A DNA stretch of 64,000 nucleotides from Monodelphis domestica (lineage: Eukaryota > Chordata > Mammalia > Didelphimorphia > Didelphidae), in the NCBI RefSeq assembly GCF_027887165.1, contig NC_077232.1:57737788-57801787 (forward strand). Direction: 5' to 3'. Under the pieces are notes generated by a model, which worked only from the letters and a program-made list of their open reading frames with translations, did not search any database and was not told where the DNA came from. Below are positions 1 to 11,218 of the stretch, piece after piece (positions within the stretch are counted from its first letter, which is position 1; each line of letters begins with the position of its first letter). The position numbers were made by a program, and so were the translations under genes.

Positions 1-319
1 AATAAATGAAAGAGTTGTTTCAAAAGCTTTTTCAGAGAAGTAGCTGAAGTTATCAGGATTGGTTTCATCATGTTTCCAAAGGCAAAGAAAAAGGAAATAT
101 TTTCTGGAAAATCTTCAATGCTGTCATAAATAGAAGTAAAAAGAACACCATGAAAATAAGGGAAATATATATATATATATATACATACACACATAGATAT
201 TTGTGTATATACAATAAATGTACATATATTCCTGTATACTTACTTATTCTTCAACATTTGTTATAGAGAATCAATAAAGGAGACCAAGATTATAATGAAA
301 TGAAATATGTATGTCTTCA
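1..319. other. No gene seen; AT-rich with a short TA/TATG repeat
   Basis: The stretch holds a (TA)n run at 167-182 followed by related ATACATACACACATA sequence. Nothing else is recognisable. Confidence 0.6.
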
Positions 320-560
320 AGGAAGTAGCATAGTAGAAGAGTGTTGGGTTTGAATCCTGACTGTAAGTTATGTACCACATGTGTGATCAAGGGCAAGTCA
401 CCATCTCTGTTTGCTTGAGTTTCCTCATCTGTAGAATGGGCATAATAATAGCATCTACTTCCAGGGTTGGTGTGAAGAAAAAATAGATAATCTTTGTAAA
501 TCATTTTACAAATGTAAAAGTTTTATATAAATGTAAGCTGTTTTTATTTTTTGTTATTAT
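320..560 (+). repeat. MIR-type SINE
   Basis: Contains the MIR-like phrases GGGCAAGTCACC, TTTCCTCATCTGTAGAATGGG and ATAATAATAGCATCTACTTCC, ending in ATATAAATGTAAGC and TTATTATT. It is diverged, in keeping with an ancient mammalian-wide copy. Confidence 0.75.
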
Positions 561-592
561 TGCTAAATAATAGCATTTCTGAATGATCTTTC

Positions 593-1784
593 TGTGAGCA
601 GTTAGATCACTGGCAAAGGTCGAAATAAACATTAAATTTGAGGGAAGGATGGAGATGAAAAGACCTGGTTCAATCTAATGAGTGATGGGTAAAGGTAAGT
701 ACAATTACTCTCATCACAATTTCTTTTTTTTTAAACCCGTACCTTCCATCTTGGAATCAATACTGTGTATTGGTTCCAAGGCAGAAGAGTGATAAAGGCT
801 AGGCAATGGAGGTCAAGTGACTTGCCCAGGGTCACACAGCTGCGAAGTGTCTGAGGCCAGATTTAAACCCAGGACCTTCCATCTCTAAGTCTGGCTCTCA
901 ATCCACTGAGCCACCCAGCTGCCCCCCATCACAATTTCTAAGAGAAGCTTAATTGATGTAGAGTAGTTAACAGAAGGAGAAGATCAAAACCTGGCTTTCC
1001 TCCACCCCTAATCTGCAAGCCTTTGATTTCTACTTGTTATAAGGAGGGGATAAGTTTGGAAGGTTTTGCAGAGGGTGGAGGCATGAGGCCAACAAGGAAA
1101 AGATTCTGGAGTTCTGCAGGAAGGAAAGGTTACTCAGACGCTGTCGAGTCTGGTGGTCTCTCTCTGGAGGTAGCTGGGGAGTGTGGCTGCTCATCTTGAG
1201 GGCTTAGTCCTGGTTCCTACCCTGCCTGCTGTCTTGGGTGCTGTATTTCCTTGGAGAAGAACTTGGTGATCCTAAACCACCTGTCTGTGGTGATTGTTAG
1301 ACCAGGTCTAGGTCCTTTTGGATCTGGCACCTTCCCTGAGCTCTGCTAAGCTTACCACAGACCATTACAAACTAACTAAGGGGGCTCTAGTGCAGAATTA
1401 GCTTGTGCAGGGACTGGACATTTAGATGAGTGAGGAAAGATTAGAAAAGTCCAACATCTCTCTGAAGATTCTCCATGAGGACACATTTAGATCTGGGGGA
1501 TTTTAGTTAGTGGGATTAGCATTAGGGTTATCCTGATTCCCTTTAAACTTTTCCGGTGAAATTAACTCCTGTCCCTATTACTGAGTGGTCTGTGTGTTCA
1601 TCTCAGAGCATGTTCTGTCCTGGTCAGAGTAAACTGCTGGTCATCACCCACAGTGTAACATCTTGATACTGGCCCAATCCAATCCAATCCATCCTACCCC
1701 ATCTCCAACACCACCCTATGACATACTCCAAGCAGGGAGGTGATGTGGCCAAGAGCCATACGGCTTTAGAACACAAGTTCACAT
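593..1784 (+). repeat. Left arm of a large inverted repeat (1.19 kb)
   Basis: This segment recurs in reverse complement at 20503-21696 with roughly 98% identity by eye. Both ends are sharp: homology begins at TGTGAGCAGTTAG and ends at AAGTTCACAT. It includes the SINE at 725-926 in both arms, so the copying came after that SINE inserted. The ends read TG...CA, as in a retroviral LTR, but I see no matching target duplication and no internal retroviral sequence, so the family is unassigned. There is no convincing long reading frame. Confidence 0.9.
725..926 (-). mobile_element. tRNA-related marsupial SINE (SINE1_MD-like) with target duplication
   Basis: The reverse complement reads GGGGCAGCTGGGTGGCTCAG...GTCACTTGACC...ending in a poly-A. 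Direct repeats CATCACAATTTCT flank it at 712-724 and 927-939, a 13-bp target-site duplication. The same insertion is present in the other arm at 21362-21564. Confidence 0.92.
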
Positions 1785-1902
1785 TTATAGATCAAATTGG
1801 AAAAATGAAAAAAGGATTTGATTTTCTAGCATTTTAATGGAAATTTGGCCATAAGCTCATAGATTTAGAACTAAAGGGGATCTTAGGGGCTATGCAGTCC
1901 AA
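1785..1902. other. Unassigned; weak MIR/CR1-like phrase
   Basis: The phrase ATAGATTTAGAACTAAAGGG followed by GATCTTAGGGGC resembles the head of old MIR/THER1-class repeats. Nothing more can be assigned. Confidence 0.3.
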
Positions 1903-1948
1903 ATGAATGAATGAATGAATGAAAAAGCATGTATTAAATGCTTATTAG
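1903..1948 (-). repeat. L2 LINE 3' end (TGAA tail)
   Basis: A (TGAA)n run followed by AAAAAGCATGTATTAAATGC and TTATTAGG is the reverse complement of the L2 3' terminus. It is cut off by the adjoining MAR1 SINE. Confidence 0.6.
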
Positions 1949-2158
1949 GTGGCCCAATGGATAGAACACAGAACTTGGAATGAGGATAACTTATCTTTGT
2001 GACTTCAGATTTGACCTCATAAAATTACTGTCTATGTGGCCCTGGGAAAGTCACTTAGCCCTATTTTCCTCAGTTTCCTCAATTGTAAAAATGATCTGAA
2101 GAAGGAAATGGCAACCTACTCTAGTATGTTTGTGAAGAAAATCCCAAATAAGGTGATA
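1949..2158 (+). mobile_element. MAR1-like SINE
   Basis: tRNA-like head (GTGGCCCAATGGATAGAACA), then GGAAAGTCACTTAGCCCTAT and CTCAGTTTCCTCAATTGTAA. The tail GAAGGAAATGGCAACC...GAAAATCCCAAATA is typical of MAR1-type SINEs, which carry an RTE-like 3' end. Confidence 0.75.
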
Positions 2159-2418
2159 TGGGTATCTAGGTGGTGCAGTGAAGAGTGTCAGACCTAGAGT
2201 CAAGAAGATTCAATATCATGAGTTCAAATCTGGCCTCAGACAATTAACATCTGTGTTACCCTGTGGTAAGCCAGTTAACTCTGTTTTCCCCAGTTCTGCA
2301 TCTTTAGAATGAGCTGGTGATGGAAATGGAAAAATATTCCAGTATCTTTGCCAAGAAATCCCAAATGGGGTCATGAAGAATCAGATATGACTGAAATAAT
2401 TCTAGGAAAACAAACATC
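2159..2418 (+). mobile_element. MAR1-like SINE, second copy in tandem
   Basis: Starts GGTATCTAGGTGGTGCAGTG and ends CCCAAATGGGGTCATGAAGA followed by TCAGATATGACTGAAATAAT, the MAR1 tail. It directly follows another MAR1. Confidence 0.78.
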
Positions 2419-2550
2419 CAAGTCAGACAGTCCCTATTTTTGAGAATTTCATATAATGAACAATATGGAAATATGTTTTACATAATATGTGTGTGTGTAT
2501 ATGTACAACCCAGATTGAATTACTTGTGTAATAGAGAATAATAAGGGACT
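2419..2550 (+). repeat. L1 3' UTR fragment
   Basis: The phrases ATAATGAACAATATGGAAAT and GTACAACCCAGATTGAATTA match the L1 3' UTR copy seen at 16205-16400 and 34180-34345. Confidence 0.6.
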
Positions 2551-4147
2551 ATATTTGGTTATTAATTGATAACTAACAGATCAGGTAGTTATCTTCTTTT
2601 TTGCCTACCCTCTCTTCCTTCTTTTTCCTCCCTCTCTCCCAGCCTCCCTCTTCTTCAGCCTCTTCAGCTTCCCTCCCCCCTTCTTCTTTCTATATCACTC
2701 AAGGTGAGCTATATTGTTTCAAATGAAAATACCTTTCTCTTCTTTATCTTAAGCAAGGGGTTTATTTGGGTAAGACAGGAAAAGATAGAGAATGAAGGTA
2801 AGAGGGTTGAGGATCTCCCTAACACTACAGGTTGGAGGATATTAGAATGGAGTTCAAATTGCGAGTGATAGTTTATAGGTCTGGCAGTCACTATCATAAA
2901 CAGAGCAAGTCAAAGAGATATCTCTGGACTATTGTCCTTCCTTTTTCAATCTCCAAGATCAAGAGAACCACTGCTCCTTTCTGTCTTTCAAGGTTAAAAG
3001 ACGTAATCCTTCAGTTGGTCAGTTCCTTCCTTTCTTCAACTGCTTCTCCCGGTAACCTTCCAAATGGAACCTTCATTCAGTTGACAGGTCATCAGCCTCC
3101 ACTTCTGCCTTTTGCATGCTTCCCAATTCCTGCAAACACTAATGGACAGAAGGAGAATGCCTAGATCTTTGTGAGTGTGAGCTGTTTTTCTTCAGGTATG
3201 TAAAAGGAAACCAAGTTACCTCCTTCCTCCCTTGGTGAGAGAAGAGGAGGAGGTTATTTAGAAGAGAGAATACTGTCACTGTGATCAGGGAGGCAAGACA
3301 ATTAAATTGGACATGTAGAAGTTTCTCCCAGGTGTCCTGTATTGGACATGAGGCTTTTCCCTGTTTGGGAGGTATTTTAGCACAGAGAATAAAGAATAAC
3401 TTGTAAATCAATCTTCAAACTGGGATTATAGAGTTGAGCAAGCTGCTGGCAAAAAGAGCCAAAAAGCCAAGTGAAATCTCATCATAGAGCAAAACAGGTC
3501 TAGAGAGTCTGGTTATTTGGGTGGTGTCTTCTGGCTATCCAGTCTTTGTGGATCTGGAAAAGACTCAAGCAATATTTATTACATGATGTCTCTTCTGATC
3601 GCTTGGTAGAGTTGGTAGATAGACCTTGGTAGAGTAAATGGAAAACTGCCTAATACCGTAGACTCTGTGCATGAAGGGTGGAGTGATGATGTCTGTGTCA
3701 TCAATGCTTGTTTGATTGGTTAATATCAATAGTTTCTTTGACAACACCTTATTAGCCTGTCCCTCTTCATTTGAATGTGTCTGCATCAGGTTGTGGTACA
3801 TTATGTCATCTAAAACCAACAATTCTTATTACAAATCAGGAAATCAAGTTCAGAGAGTTGGCAATACTAAAAACTAGATACTGTACTCTAAATGTGATCT
3901 GATAGTTCTATCTGGAGCTCTCAAACATGATTTTACATAAGAGATTCCTAGTTTGTTTGTTTTTTATGTGCCACAGATCCTTTAGTGAAACCATGGACCC
4001 CTTGTCAAAATAAGGTTTTAAAATAATTTTAAAAAATGCTAAATTTCAGGTTGAGACTAGTAAAAATAAAGATGTATCTTTTTCCCTTTCAGATTTATTG
4101 ATCTCCTGAAATTCATCCATAAAGCCTGGTTTAAGAATCTTTGCTTT
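2551..4147. other. No gene recognised; pyrimidine-rich tract and old repeat debris
   Basis: 2592-2695 is a CT-rich tract. 3950-4147 contains ATGGACCCCTTGTCAAAATA and a diverged AATTTCAGG...CCTGGTTTAAGAATC block, similar in type to 36480-36660 and 51820-52050, probably one old interspersed repeat family. Short open frames here lack codon bias or homology. Confidence 0.45.
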
Positions 4148-4345
4148 AGAGGGGGCTGGGTAGTATAATAGATAGAATACCAGGTATGGAATCAGGAGGA
4201 TCTGGGTTCAAATCCACCCTCAGAAACTGCCTAGCTATGTGAACCTGGGCATTGTCATTTATCCCCAATTGCCTAGCCCTTACTGCTCTTCTGCCTTAAA
4301 ATGATATTTATCTTGATTCTTAGGTAGAAAGTAAGGGAGTTTTTT
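4148..4345 (+). mobile_element. Marsupial SINE (SINE1-like), diverged
   Basis: Reads GGGGGCTGGGTAGTATAATA...GGGTTCAAATCCACCC...TTGCCTAGCCCTTACTGCTC with a terminal GTAGAAAGTAAGG. It is older than the 54208 and 62221 copies. Confidence 0.75.
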
Positions 4346-4631
4346 GCTTTAGATTTATAGGACAATTTGAAAATAATCCCTGTAGCGTAGATGATTCCAG
4401 AGCTATATCTAAATAGTCATATCAGAACAAATGCTTCTTTGCCGGAAAACATCTTTCCTACACATTGGAAAAGTCATTATACCCATGACACCCAAGGGAG
4501 ATAGACAGAGACAGGACATGTTGCTCCCATGGTCACTTTCCAGTAGGCTGGAACAACAGAAAAAAAAAGTAAACATCCATGTGAGGTAAAATTTTGGGAA
4601 GATTCAAGTAAAAGGAACAAAAATAGCTCAC

Positions 4632-4768
4632 ATGAATGAATGAATGAATGAATGAATGCATCAGCAAAAAGGTATTTATTAAGCATTTACTATGTGAAAA
4701 GTCCTATGTGACACACTAGGAATACAAATGGAAAAGAGAATACTTGTTTTCAAGGAGCTCACTTTCTT
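4632..4768 (-). repeat. L2 LINE 3' end, split by an L1 insertion
   Basis: (GAAT)n, then GGTATTTATTAAGCATTTAC and TTTCAAGGAGCTCAC is the reverse complement of the L2 3' end. The homology appears to resume at 5178 (AGAAACTCACATTCTTAAGA) after the L1 piece, so the L1 inserted into this L2. Confidence 0.7.
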
Positions 4769-5177
4769 TTCTTTTTGAAAATTTTATTTGATCAATTTAG
4801 AACATTATTCCTTGGTTACAAGAATCATATTGTTTCCCTCCCTCCCCTCCCACCACCCTTCCCGTAGGTGGCACGCAATTCCACTGGGTTTTACAGGTGT
4901 CACTGATCAGAACCTATTTCCATGTTGTTGATGTTTGCACTAGGGTGATCATTTAGAGTCTACATCCCCAATCATAATCCCATTGACCCATGTAGTCAAG
5001 CAGTTGTTTTTCTTCTGTGTTTCTACTTCACAGTGTTTCCTTTGAATGTGGATAGTGTTCTTTCTCATAAATCCCTCCAGGTTGTTTAGGATCACTGCAT
5101 TGCCACTAATGGAGAAGTGATTGTACCACAGTGTACATTTGATTGTATATTTGATTGTACCGTAGTGTATCAGAATA
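4769..5177 (-). mobile_element. 5'-truncated L1, 3' UTR and tail
   Basis: The plus strand reads AAAATTTTATTTGATCAATT, a CCTCCCTCCC block, CCTATTTCCATGTTGTTGAT and TTTAGAGTCTACATCCCC, as in the better copy at 26205-26560. It lies within an L2 remnant. Confidence 0.8.
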
Positions 5178-5214
5178 CTAAGAAACTCACATTCTTAAGA
5201 GAGAGGGAGTGCAT

Positions 5215-5645
5215 GGAAAATATCATCTGCAAGTAAGAAGGCATCTTCTAAGCTGTTGGTAATCTAAACTCATAGGCTATACATTTCACCTTTTGAAACA
5301 CTGGAACAGAATATTGGTTGTCTAAAATCTTAAAAGACCCACATGTGAGGAGATAAAGATTATCTAGCCAGAGTTGGTCTCTAGATTTGAAAAATGTAGT
5401 CTTTTAAATTCATTAATCCCAGTGCTTGAGTGGATTCAATTCCCTTTGAGGTAGAATGCTGAATTAATTATGGCTATCATATGTAGAATCTTTGATATTT
5501 CTACTAAGCACACACACGATGAGAATCCAAAACGTAAACTTCAAAGGAAGTTATTGTTTTTGTTACTATTGTTGTTTGTTACTATTTTTGTTTGCTATTT
5601 TTTATTTACTATTACTTGTTACTATTTTTCATAATATCTCCCCAG
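5215..5645. other. No gene or clear repeat seen
   Basis: AT-rich sequence, with a T-rich TTACTATT repeat-like patch at 5560-5630. Confidence 0.5.
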
Positions 5646-5835
5646 GACAATGGGAATTGTGCTCAGTTTGGACACAAAGGACCTGGATTTGAAATCCTGC
5701 TCTGGTACTTGTTATCTATGTGACCTTGGGCAAATTATTTAACCCCTCTGAGACTTACTTCATCTACAGGATGAGGGGATTGAATTGGATGACCTCCAAC
5801 GTCCATTCCATATCTATAATGCCAGATTAAGATAA
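5646..5835 (+). repeat. MIR SINE
   Basis: GGACCTGGATTTGAAATCCT, TGTGACCTTGGGCAAATTAT and ATGAGGGGATTGAATTGGAT are standard MIR phrases. Confidence 0.85.
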
Positions 5836-6545
5836 GCAGAATAAATCTGTTTAGAGTAGTCCTAGCATGTATATGCAGTGTAACTTTTGATGGCTAGGCA
5901 TGCATGCTTTATGAGGGCATTATGGTAGACTGTGATGCAGGCAATGATGAGTTTCTAACCTTTGTTGAAGTCTCTTTTCAAATCTGCTTATAAAATCAAA
6001 GTTCCTACCCATGACAGGTAATGTAGGGAGCCCAAGCAAATGAATGACTTCATTCAAAAACTAAAGGGACATGATCATGGGGGTATGCCCTTGCAGAAGT
6101 GGTAACTCCAGTATGAACTCAAACCTTTGTTATACTCTGATATTGATGATAACCCAAGCTATAAAATCAGACAATCCATATGTAGTCTGATCACTAATAG
6201 TGCCAACATAGTCTTGTTGAATTGTCCTTATTTCCCTAAAATATCAAGTTAAAAGTCAATTAGCAAAGATAGTCTCTGCCCTCAAGGAACTTATAGTCTA
6301 AGAGAACAAACAGTAAGCAAACAAATCTGTACAAACTATGTAAAGGATGAATAGGAAATGCGGAGAATGGTACTAAAATTAAGAAAAGCTGGGAAAAGAT
6401 ATTAGAATGAGCTTTATGAAGGCAAGGACCATTTCTTTCTTTTTCGTTGTAGCACCTAGACCTAGCCTAACACAGTGCATGACAGTTAACTCATATTTAA
6501 TAAATGCTTTTTGGATTGCATTGAAAGTTGCCATCTTGGCGAGAG
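5836..6545. other. No gene; two L2 fragments in the second half
   Basis: 6245-6310 (CTCTGCCCTCAAGGAACTTA) is L2 in minus orientation. 6410-6530 (GGCAAGGACCATTTC...AATAAATGCTTTTTGG) is an L2 3' end in plus orientation. 5836-6240 shows nothing assignable. Confidence 0.5.
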
Positions 6546-6552
6546 GTGGGGG

Positions 6553-6945
6553 TGAGGGGACAGCTGGGTGGTTCAGTGGATTGAGAGTCAGGCTCAGAAA
6601 TGGGAGGTCCTAGATTCAAATCTGGCCTCAAACACTTCCTAGCTGTGTGGCCCTGGGCAAGTCACTTAACCCCCATTGCCTAGCCCTTACCACTCTTAGC
6701 TAGGCACTCAGTGGTGGATACATTGTGAGATCTGGAGTCAGGAAGACTTGAATTCAAACTTAACTTCAGACATTTACAACCTGTGTGACCCTGGGCAAGT
6801 CACTTAACTCTGTTTCCATCACTTTGACCATCTGTAAAATGAGCTAGAGAAGGAAATGGCAAACCATTCCAGTATCTTTGCCATGAAAATCCCAAATATG
6901 GTCATGAAGCTTTAGACAGAACTAAAAATAACTAAACAGCAACAA
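6553..6945 (+). mobile_element. SINE1-like element followed by MAR1-like SINE
   Basis: 6553-6700 reads GGGGACAGCTGGGTGGTTCA...TTGCCTAGCCCTTACCACTC and lacks its end. 6701-6945 is a MAR1 with ATGAGCTAGAGAAGGAAATG and a CAACAA-type tail (AACTAAACAGCAACAAG). The second appears to have inserted into or next to the first. Confidence 0.82.
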
Positions 6946-7009
6946 GACCGTGACTCCATAAAGGGTTTTTCAACCTTTTTGATTTAGTGAATATCCTGTG
7001 AATTAGATC

Positions 7010-7135
7010 AGCCAGACAATAAACATTTATTAAGCACCTATTATGAACCCAACACAAAGGAAAAATAGAGTACTTGCTCTCAAGGAGCTTACATCCTAAT
7101 TGGGGAGACAATATGCAAATAATTATGTATAAATA
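7010..7135 (-). repeat. L2 LINE 3' end
   Basis: AATAAACATTTATTAAGCAC, CTCTCAAGGAGCTTACATCC and TAATTGGGGAGACAATATGC are the L2 3' region in reverse complement. Confidence 0.75.
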
Positions 7136-7194
7136 AGCCACATACAGAATAAATTTGAAATAACCAGGCCCAAAGGCAGCAAGGTGCTGGTGGA

Positions 7195-7930
7195 GAAGGA
7201 ATAAATCCTTTTTAAAATTTTGAAAATTTTAATAGCAAATTTCCAAATAAGTTTCCCAAAGTTATATGATCCACATTCTCTCCCTTCCATCTTCTCTCCC
7301 ACTTCCTAGAGCTGACAAGCAATTCAATCTGGGTTACACATGTACTACCACACAAAAGAGATTTCCATATTATTCATTTTTGTAAGTGAATAATCTTATA
7401 AAACCAAAACCCCAAATTATATACCCAAATAAACATTGTTTTCATCTGCATGTCTACTCCAACAGTTTTTTCTCTGGAGGTGGACAGCATAATTTGTCAT
7501 AAATCCTTCAGAATTGTCTTGGATCAGGTTTTGCTGTTAGTAGCAAAGTCTATCACATTTGATTGTTCCACAATATTGCAGTTACTATGTATAATGTTCT
7601 CCTGATTCTGCTTATTTCAATCTGCATCAGTTCACGTAGGTCTTTACAGTTCTTTCTGAAATCATCCTCTTCATCATTCCTTATAGCACAATAGTATACC
7701 ATCACCATCATATACCACAATTTGTTCAGCCAATTGCTGATTGAGGGACATCCCTTTAGTTTCCAATTCTTTGCTACCACAAAAAGAGCAGCTACAAATA
7801 TGTTTGTACAAATAGGTCTTTTCCTATTTTTTAAAATCTCTTTGGGATACAGACCCAGTAGTGGCATTTCTTCTATAGCCCTTTGGGCATAATTTCAAAT
7901 TGCCTTGGAGGAAAGACCCAAATTTATAAG
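7195..7930 (-). mobile_element. 5'-truncated L1 with ORF2 C-terminus and 3' UTR
   Basis: The minus strand encodes fragments such as MPLLGLYPKEILKNRKRP, then FVAALFVVAKNWKLKGCPSI and SNWLNKLWYM. These match the end of L1 ORF2 (human LLGIYPNE...MFIAALFTIAKTWNQ). It is interrupted and inactive. Confidence 0.85.
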
Positions 7931-8435
7931 CAAAATTATTAATTGGAAAAATGGTCAGTCCTCTGCTTTTGATTTTCTCAAATGAATTTTGTCAACTGTT
8001 TGAAAATCTTATTATGGATAATTATAGTATCATAGAACTTGAGAGTTGGAAAAGACTTCAGTGTCCAATCCCTTAATCTTATTAACTAATTAATAAGATT
8101 GTTAAATGTTATTATTATACAATTACATGGAGCCTTTGGTTAAATGTTAAGCAGAAGCTAAATATCAAATAAGCAGAAAAAAATTAAATTCATGAATGCC
8201 TTGCCAAGCCTTATATTGTGAATGATAATAATTTGTTAGTTTCTGTAAGACTCTTTATTGGCAGGACTTTTTGACTTGAAGTTTATTCCCTGTAATAAAA
8301 TACTAAACCTATGAAATGCAAGTTGAACAACTGACATAAATTACAAAACATGTGTATCATTAGTGAATAATAATTATCTTAAATAAGGATGTTTCTTAAT
8401 ATAAACAAATATGGGATTGTCAATAGAAGAAGTGC
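7931..8435. other. No gene seen
   Basis: AT-rich. 8025-8075 (CATAGAACTTGAGAGTTGGA) is a short THER1/MIR-class fragment. Confidence 0.45.
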
Positions 8436-8610
8436 CATGTATTGGAAGGGATACTGGACTTAGGATCAGGGTATCTGGGTTAGCATCCTGACTTTACTAT
8501 TTATGTGACTGGGTAACTTAGTTAACTTTTCTATAAATGTTTGTTCATCTATAAAATGTTCTTAGCCTTTGAAATCCTTTGTATCTCCTCTGATCCCAAC
8601 TGTAAATGTA
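8436..8610 (+). repeat. MIR SINE
   Basis: TTAGGATCAGGGTATCTGGG, TATGTGACTGGGTAACTTAG and a CATCTATAAAATG block mark a diverged MIR. Confidence 0.7.
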
Positions 8611-9299
8611 TCTTTAATGACTATATTTTCTAGTTGCTTTCCCTCCTGTAGAATTAGCTAATAGATTTTAACCATATATAAAAAATATATAATAATTCTA
8701 ATCAATGAAAGGTAGCTTAAATAACTGTAGTTTGGACCAATCTATTGCCACAGCCATAAAGGCCAATCAAATATGGACATCATTAAAAAGGGTCTTGGAA
8801 GCACATTAAACGTGGATATACATCAAAGATACAATGCATTCAAGAAGGCAGTATGAGATTCTGTCTGCCATGCCCTAAGAGATATTGATCAGTGCGGAGA
8901 AAACTCTGGCTAATGGGAACCAAAGTGTTTGGGAGCTAGAATGCTTTGCTCAAATCCCTCATGTTATCTTCTCTGATAGGAACAAATGCTAAGTTTTATA
9001 CCTAGCTTCAAAAAAATAAGTGTGAAATAAAGAACTTGTGATCAGAAATGGATCCTATAAAAAAGTTCTGAGTCTCATTGGGCTTTGCATGTCAAAATGA
9101 GTTAGCAGAGAAGTATGGCTGTCAAAAAGGAGGGTTATTATCTTAGACTACATCAAAAGAAATATAGTGTTCATAACTAGGGAGATAATACTACAACTAT
9201 ACTCTCAACTCAACAAATATTTATTAAATATAGTCTATGTGTAAAGCATTATATATAGCAAAGAAAAATGAAATAGTTCCTGACCTGAAATAGTTAATA
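8611..9299. other. No gene or clear repeat seen
   Basis: Unassigned AT-rich sequence without a coding frame of note. An L2-like phrase (CAACAAATATTTATTAAAT) lies at 9210-9230. Confidence 0.45.
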
Positions 9300-9775
9300 A
9301 TTGGTTCCTTCCCTAGGAATTGTAGTACAGTGCCCAGTTCAGATATATTTTACAAAAGGTATAAACAAGTTGCAATATGTCTAGAAGATCACTAGGATGG
9401 TGAAAGACCTTGAGAACATGTCATGCAAGGATTAGTTGAAAGAATTGTAAAGATTTTAATATGGAAGGAAGAGGGCATAATAACAGTCTTCAAATATTTG
9501 AAGAACTGTTGTGTGGAAGAAGTGTTTGACTGGTTCCAGAGAGATTAGGAAAAATGGGTAGAAGTAGCAGCAGAGGGATTTAGACTGAATAAAAGAAAAA
9601 CTTCCTGACATTGAGAGTTATCCCCAAATGGAATGTGATGTCTTAAGAAGTAGTGGGTGGTCATTGATTAAAGATCTTCATGCAGAGGTCAAATGGCCAA
9701 TTTCTAGTGATGTAGTGGAGATTCTTGGCTAGGTGTAATTTGGACCAGATAGCCTCTAAGGTTTCTTTCAAAGGA
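9300..9775 (+). repeat. CR1/L3-type LINE 3' region
   Basis: AGGGCATAATAACAGTCTTC, TATTTGAAGAACTGTTGTGT, ACTTCCTGACATTGAGAG and CCCAAATGGAATGTGATGTC follow the order of the old mammalian L3/CR1 3' end. The same family is seen reversed at 29090-29400. Confidence 0.65.
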
Positions 9776-10025
9776 GGCAGAATAATGTGATGGAAAGAGC
9801 ATTGAATTTCAGTGGCATACTTGTAGGGTAGGAATCCAATTCTGAATCCCAGTTGTGCTCCTTATACCTGTATGAGTTTGGCAAGTCACTTAAACACTTA
9901 GAGGCTCCATTTACTTATTCATATGGGAAATAATGACAATGATGTCCAAAACATGTCCAATGATGGAGAATGTCCAAAAAATGACCTCTGAAGTCCTTTT
10001 CATTCTAAATTTATGATTCTATGAA
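9776..10025 (+). repeat. MIR SINE and trailing CR1-like end
   Basis: GAAAGAGCATTGAATTTCAG, TGGCAAGTCACTTAAACACT, then CCTTTTCATTCTAAATTTAT and GATTCTATGAATCCATGA, the last resembling the CR1/L3 terminus that this MIR interrupts. Confidence 0.6.
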
Positions 10026-10930
10026 TCCATGATTGCCTATATTGCCTTGGTGCACCCTAAAAAGAGGATTGATCACAGGGTTCAATCTGACATCCTTGTA
10101 TGTGAATATTTCAGAGCAGAGATGTGCTTTCTATTGGCTGGGACTGTCCTTCAGCAGGCTATGGTCCTGACTTTCTTGGACCTTAATTGAAAATAAATTA
10201 AATTAAATGGTCTATTTAAAGAATATCTCCCCAAAACCTTAGGACACTTATCGTGAGATAACGTTGGCACTATAACTCTGCAGGGTGGGCAAAGACCAAA
10301 ATGATGGCAAGCAAATTTTGGCTTTTAAAAGAAAAATATATTGAACTTGACTGCCACCTAGTGACATAACTTGATAATGCCACTGCCAGACTTTTCCCTC
10401 AAGAGGGGGCTGTGCTAAAGGGTGAAACCACCAAGCTAAAAGGGCTTGTTTTCTTCATTTTTGGAGTCTCTCAAGAAATTCTTCACATAATAAAAAAGCA
10501 CTGATTAAATATCTGAGTCTAAACAATAGATATTGGTACTATTTTCCTAGTCTACGATAATTCAACCTAAGGAGGAGTTTTAACTATCCAACACGGTCAT
10601 ACTAGAAAAGAATCCCACAAATAAAGGCACTCAGAGTGGCCATCCACATACCTGTCCTTAAGAGAGCCTCCAGGGTGTGTCTCTGGACACTTATTGAATG
10701 TTATAAATTTCCTTGAAGCAAGGCATAATGTCCCATGATTAGCAATTCTGAGATAAGGCTGAAGATGTGGGAAATGTCAAAATAAAATAGTAGGACCTAA
10801 ACGTTGGATTATTTGCTGGGTCAGAGCATCAAGAAAGAATTTAGCAACAACCAAGCAATATAAATAAATTGGACAAGATGACCTCTGAGATCCCCTCTGG
10901 ATCTATATGTTGTGATTATATATCAAATCA
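10026..10930. other. No gene or repeat recognised
   Basis: Moderately complex sequence without a long reading frame or a repeat I can name. Confidence 0.45.
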
Positions 10931-11080
10931 TTCAGCATGATCATGGGCTATAGAAATCAAGTCATCTCATCCAGTTCCCTTCTTTCAGAGGTGAAGAATA
11001 TGAGAGCTAAATTGGATGAATTAACATGAAGTTACACAGGTAACAGGCAGCAGTCATCCTAAGCTGTGATACTAGGATGC
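10931..11080 (-). repeat. THER1/MIR-class SINE
   Basis: The series TCATCTCATCCAGTTCCCTT, TTTCAGAGGTGAAGAATATG and GAAGTTACACAGGTAACAGG is typical of an antisense THER1/MIR-class element. Confidence 0.55.
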
Positions 11081-11081
11081 T

Positions 11082-11218
11082 AAGTTTTGCAGGCACACAG
11101 GGAAAATCATCTCCTGTTCATTTATTCATTAAATTCCATTTTTAAAAAAGGACATTCCTTGGGATTCCCAAGAATAAAGAAAATGCAAAGAGCAAAAGAC
11201 TAGATGATATGTGTAACT
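11082..11218 (+). repeat. Local direct repeat, copy 1 (about 140 bp)
   Basis: GTTTTGCAGGCACACAGGGA, AATCATCTCC and CATTCCTTGGGATTCCCAAG recur with high similarity at 12192-12333. It does not match any SINE I know. Confidence 0.8.

Noticed and set aside
725-926. tRNA-like heads of SINEs as tRNA genes
   Set aside because: The boxes are embedded in full SINE bodies with poly-A tails and target duplications; no independent cloverleaf was seen.
2566-3164. Overlapping 100- and 110-codon frames
   Set aside because: The first begins in a CT-rich tract giving Ser/Leu/Pro runs, and neither shows a recognisable motif or splice structure.
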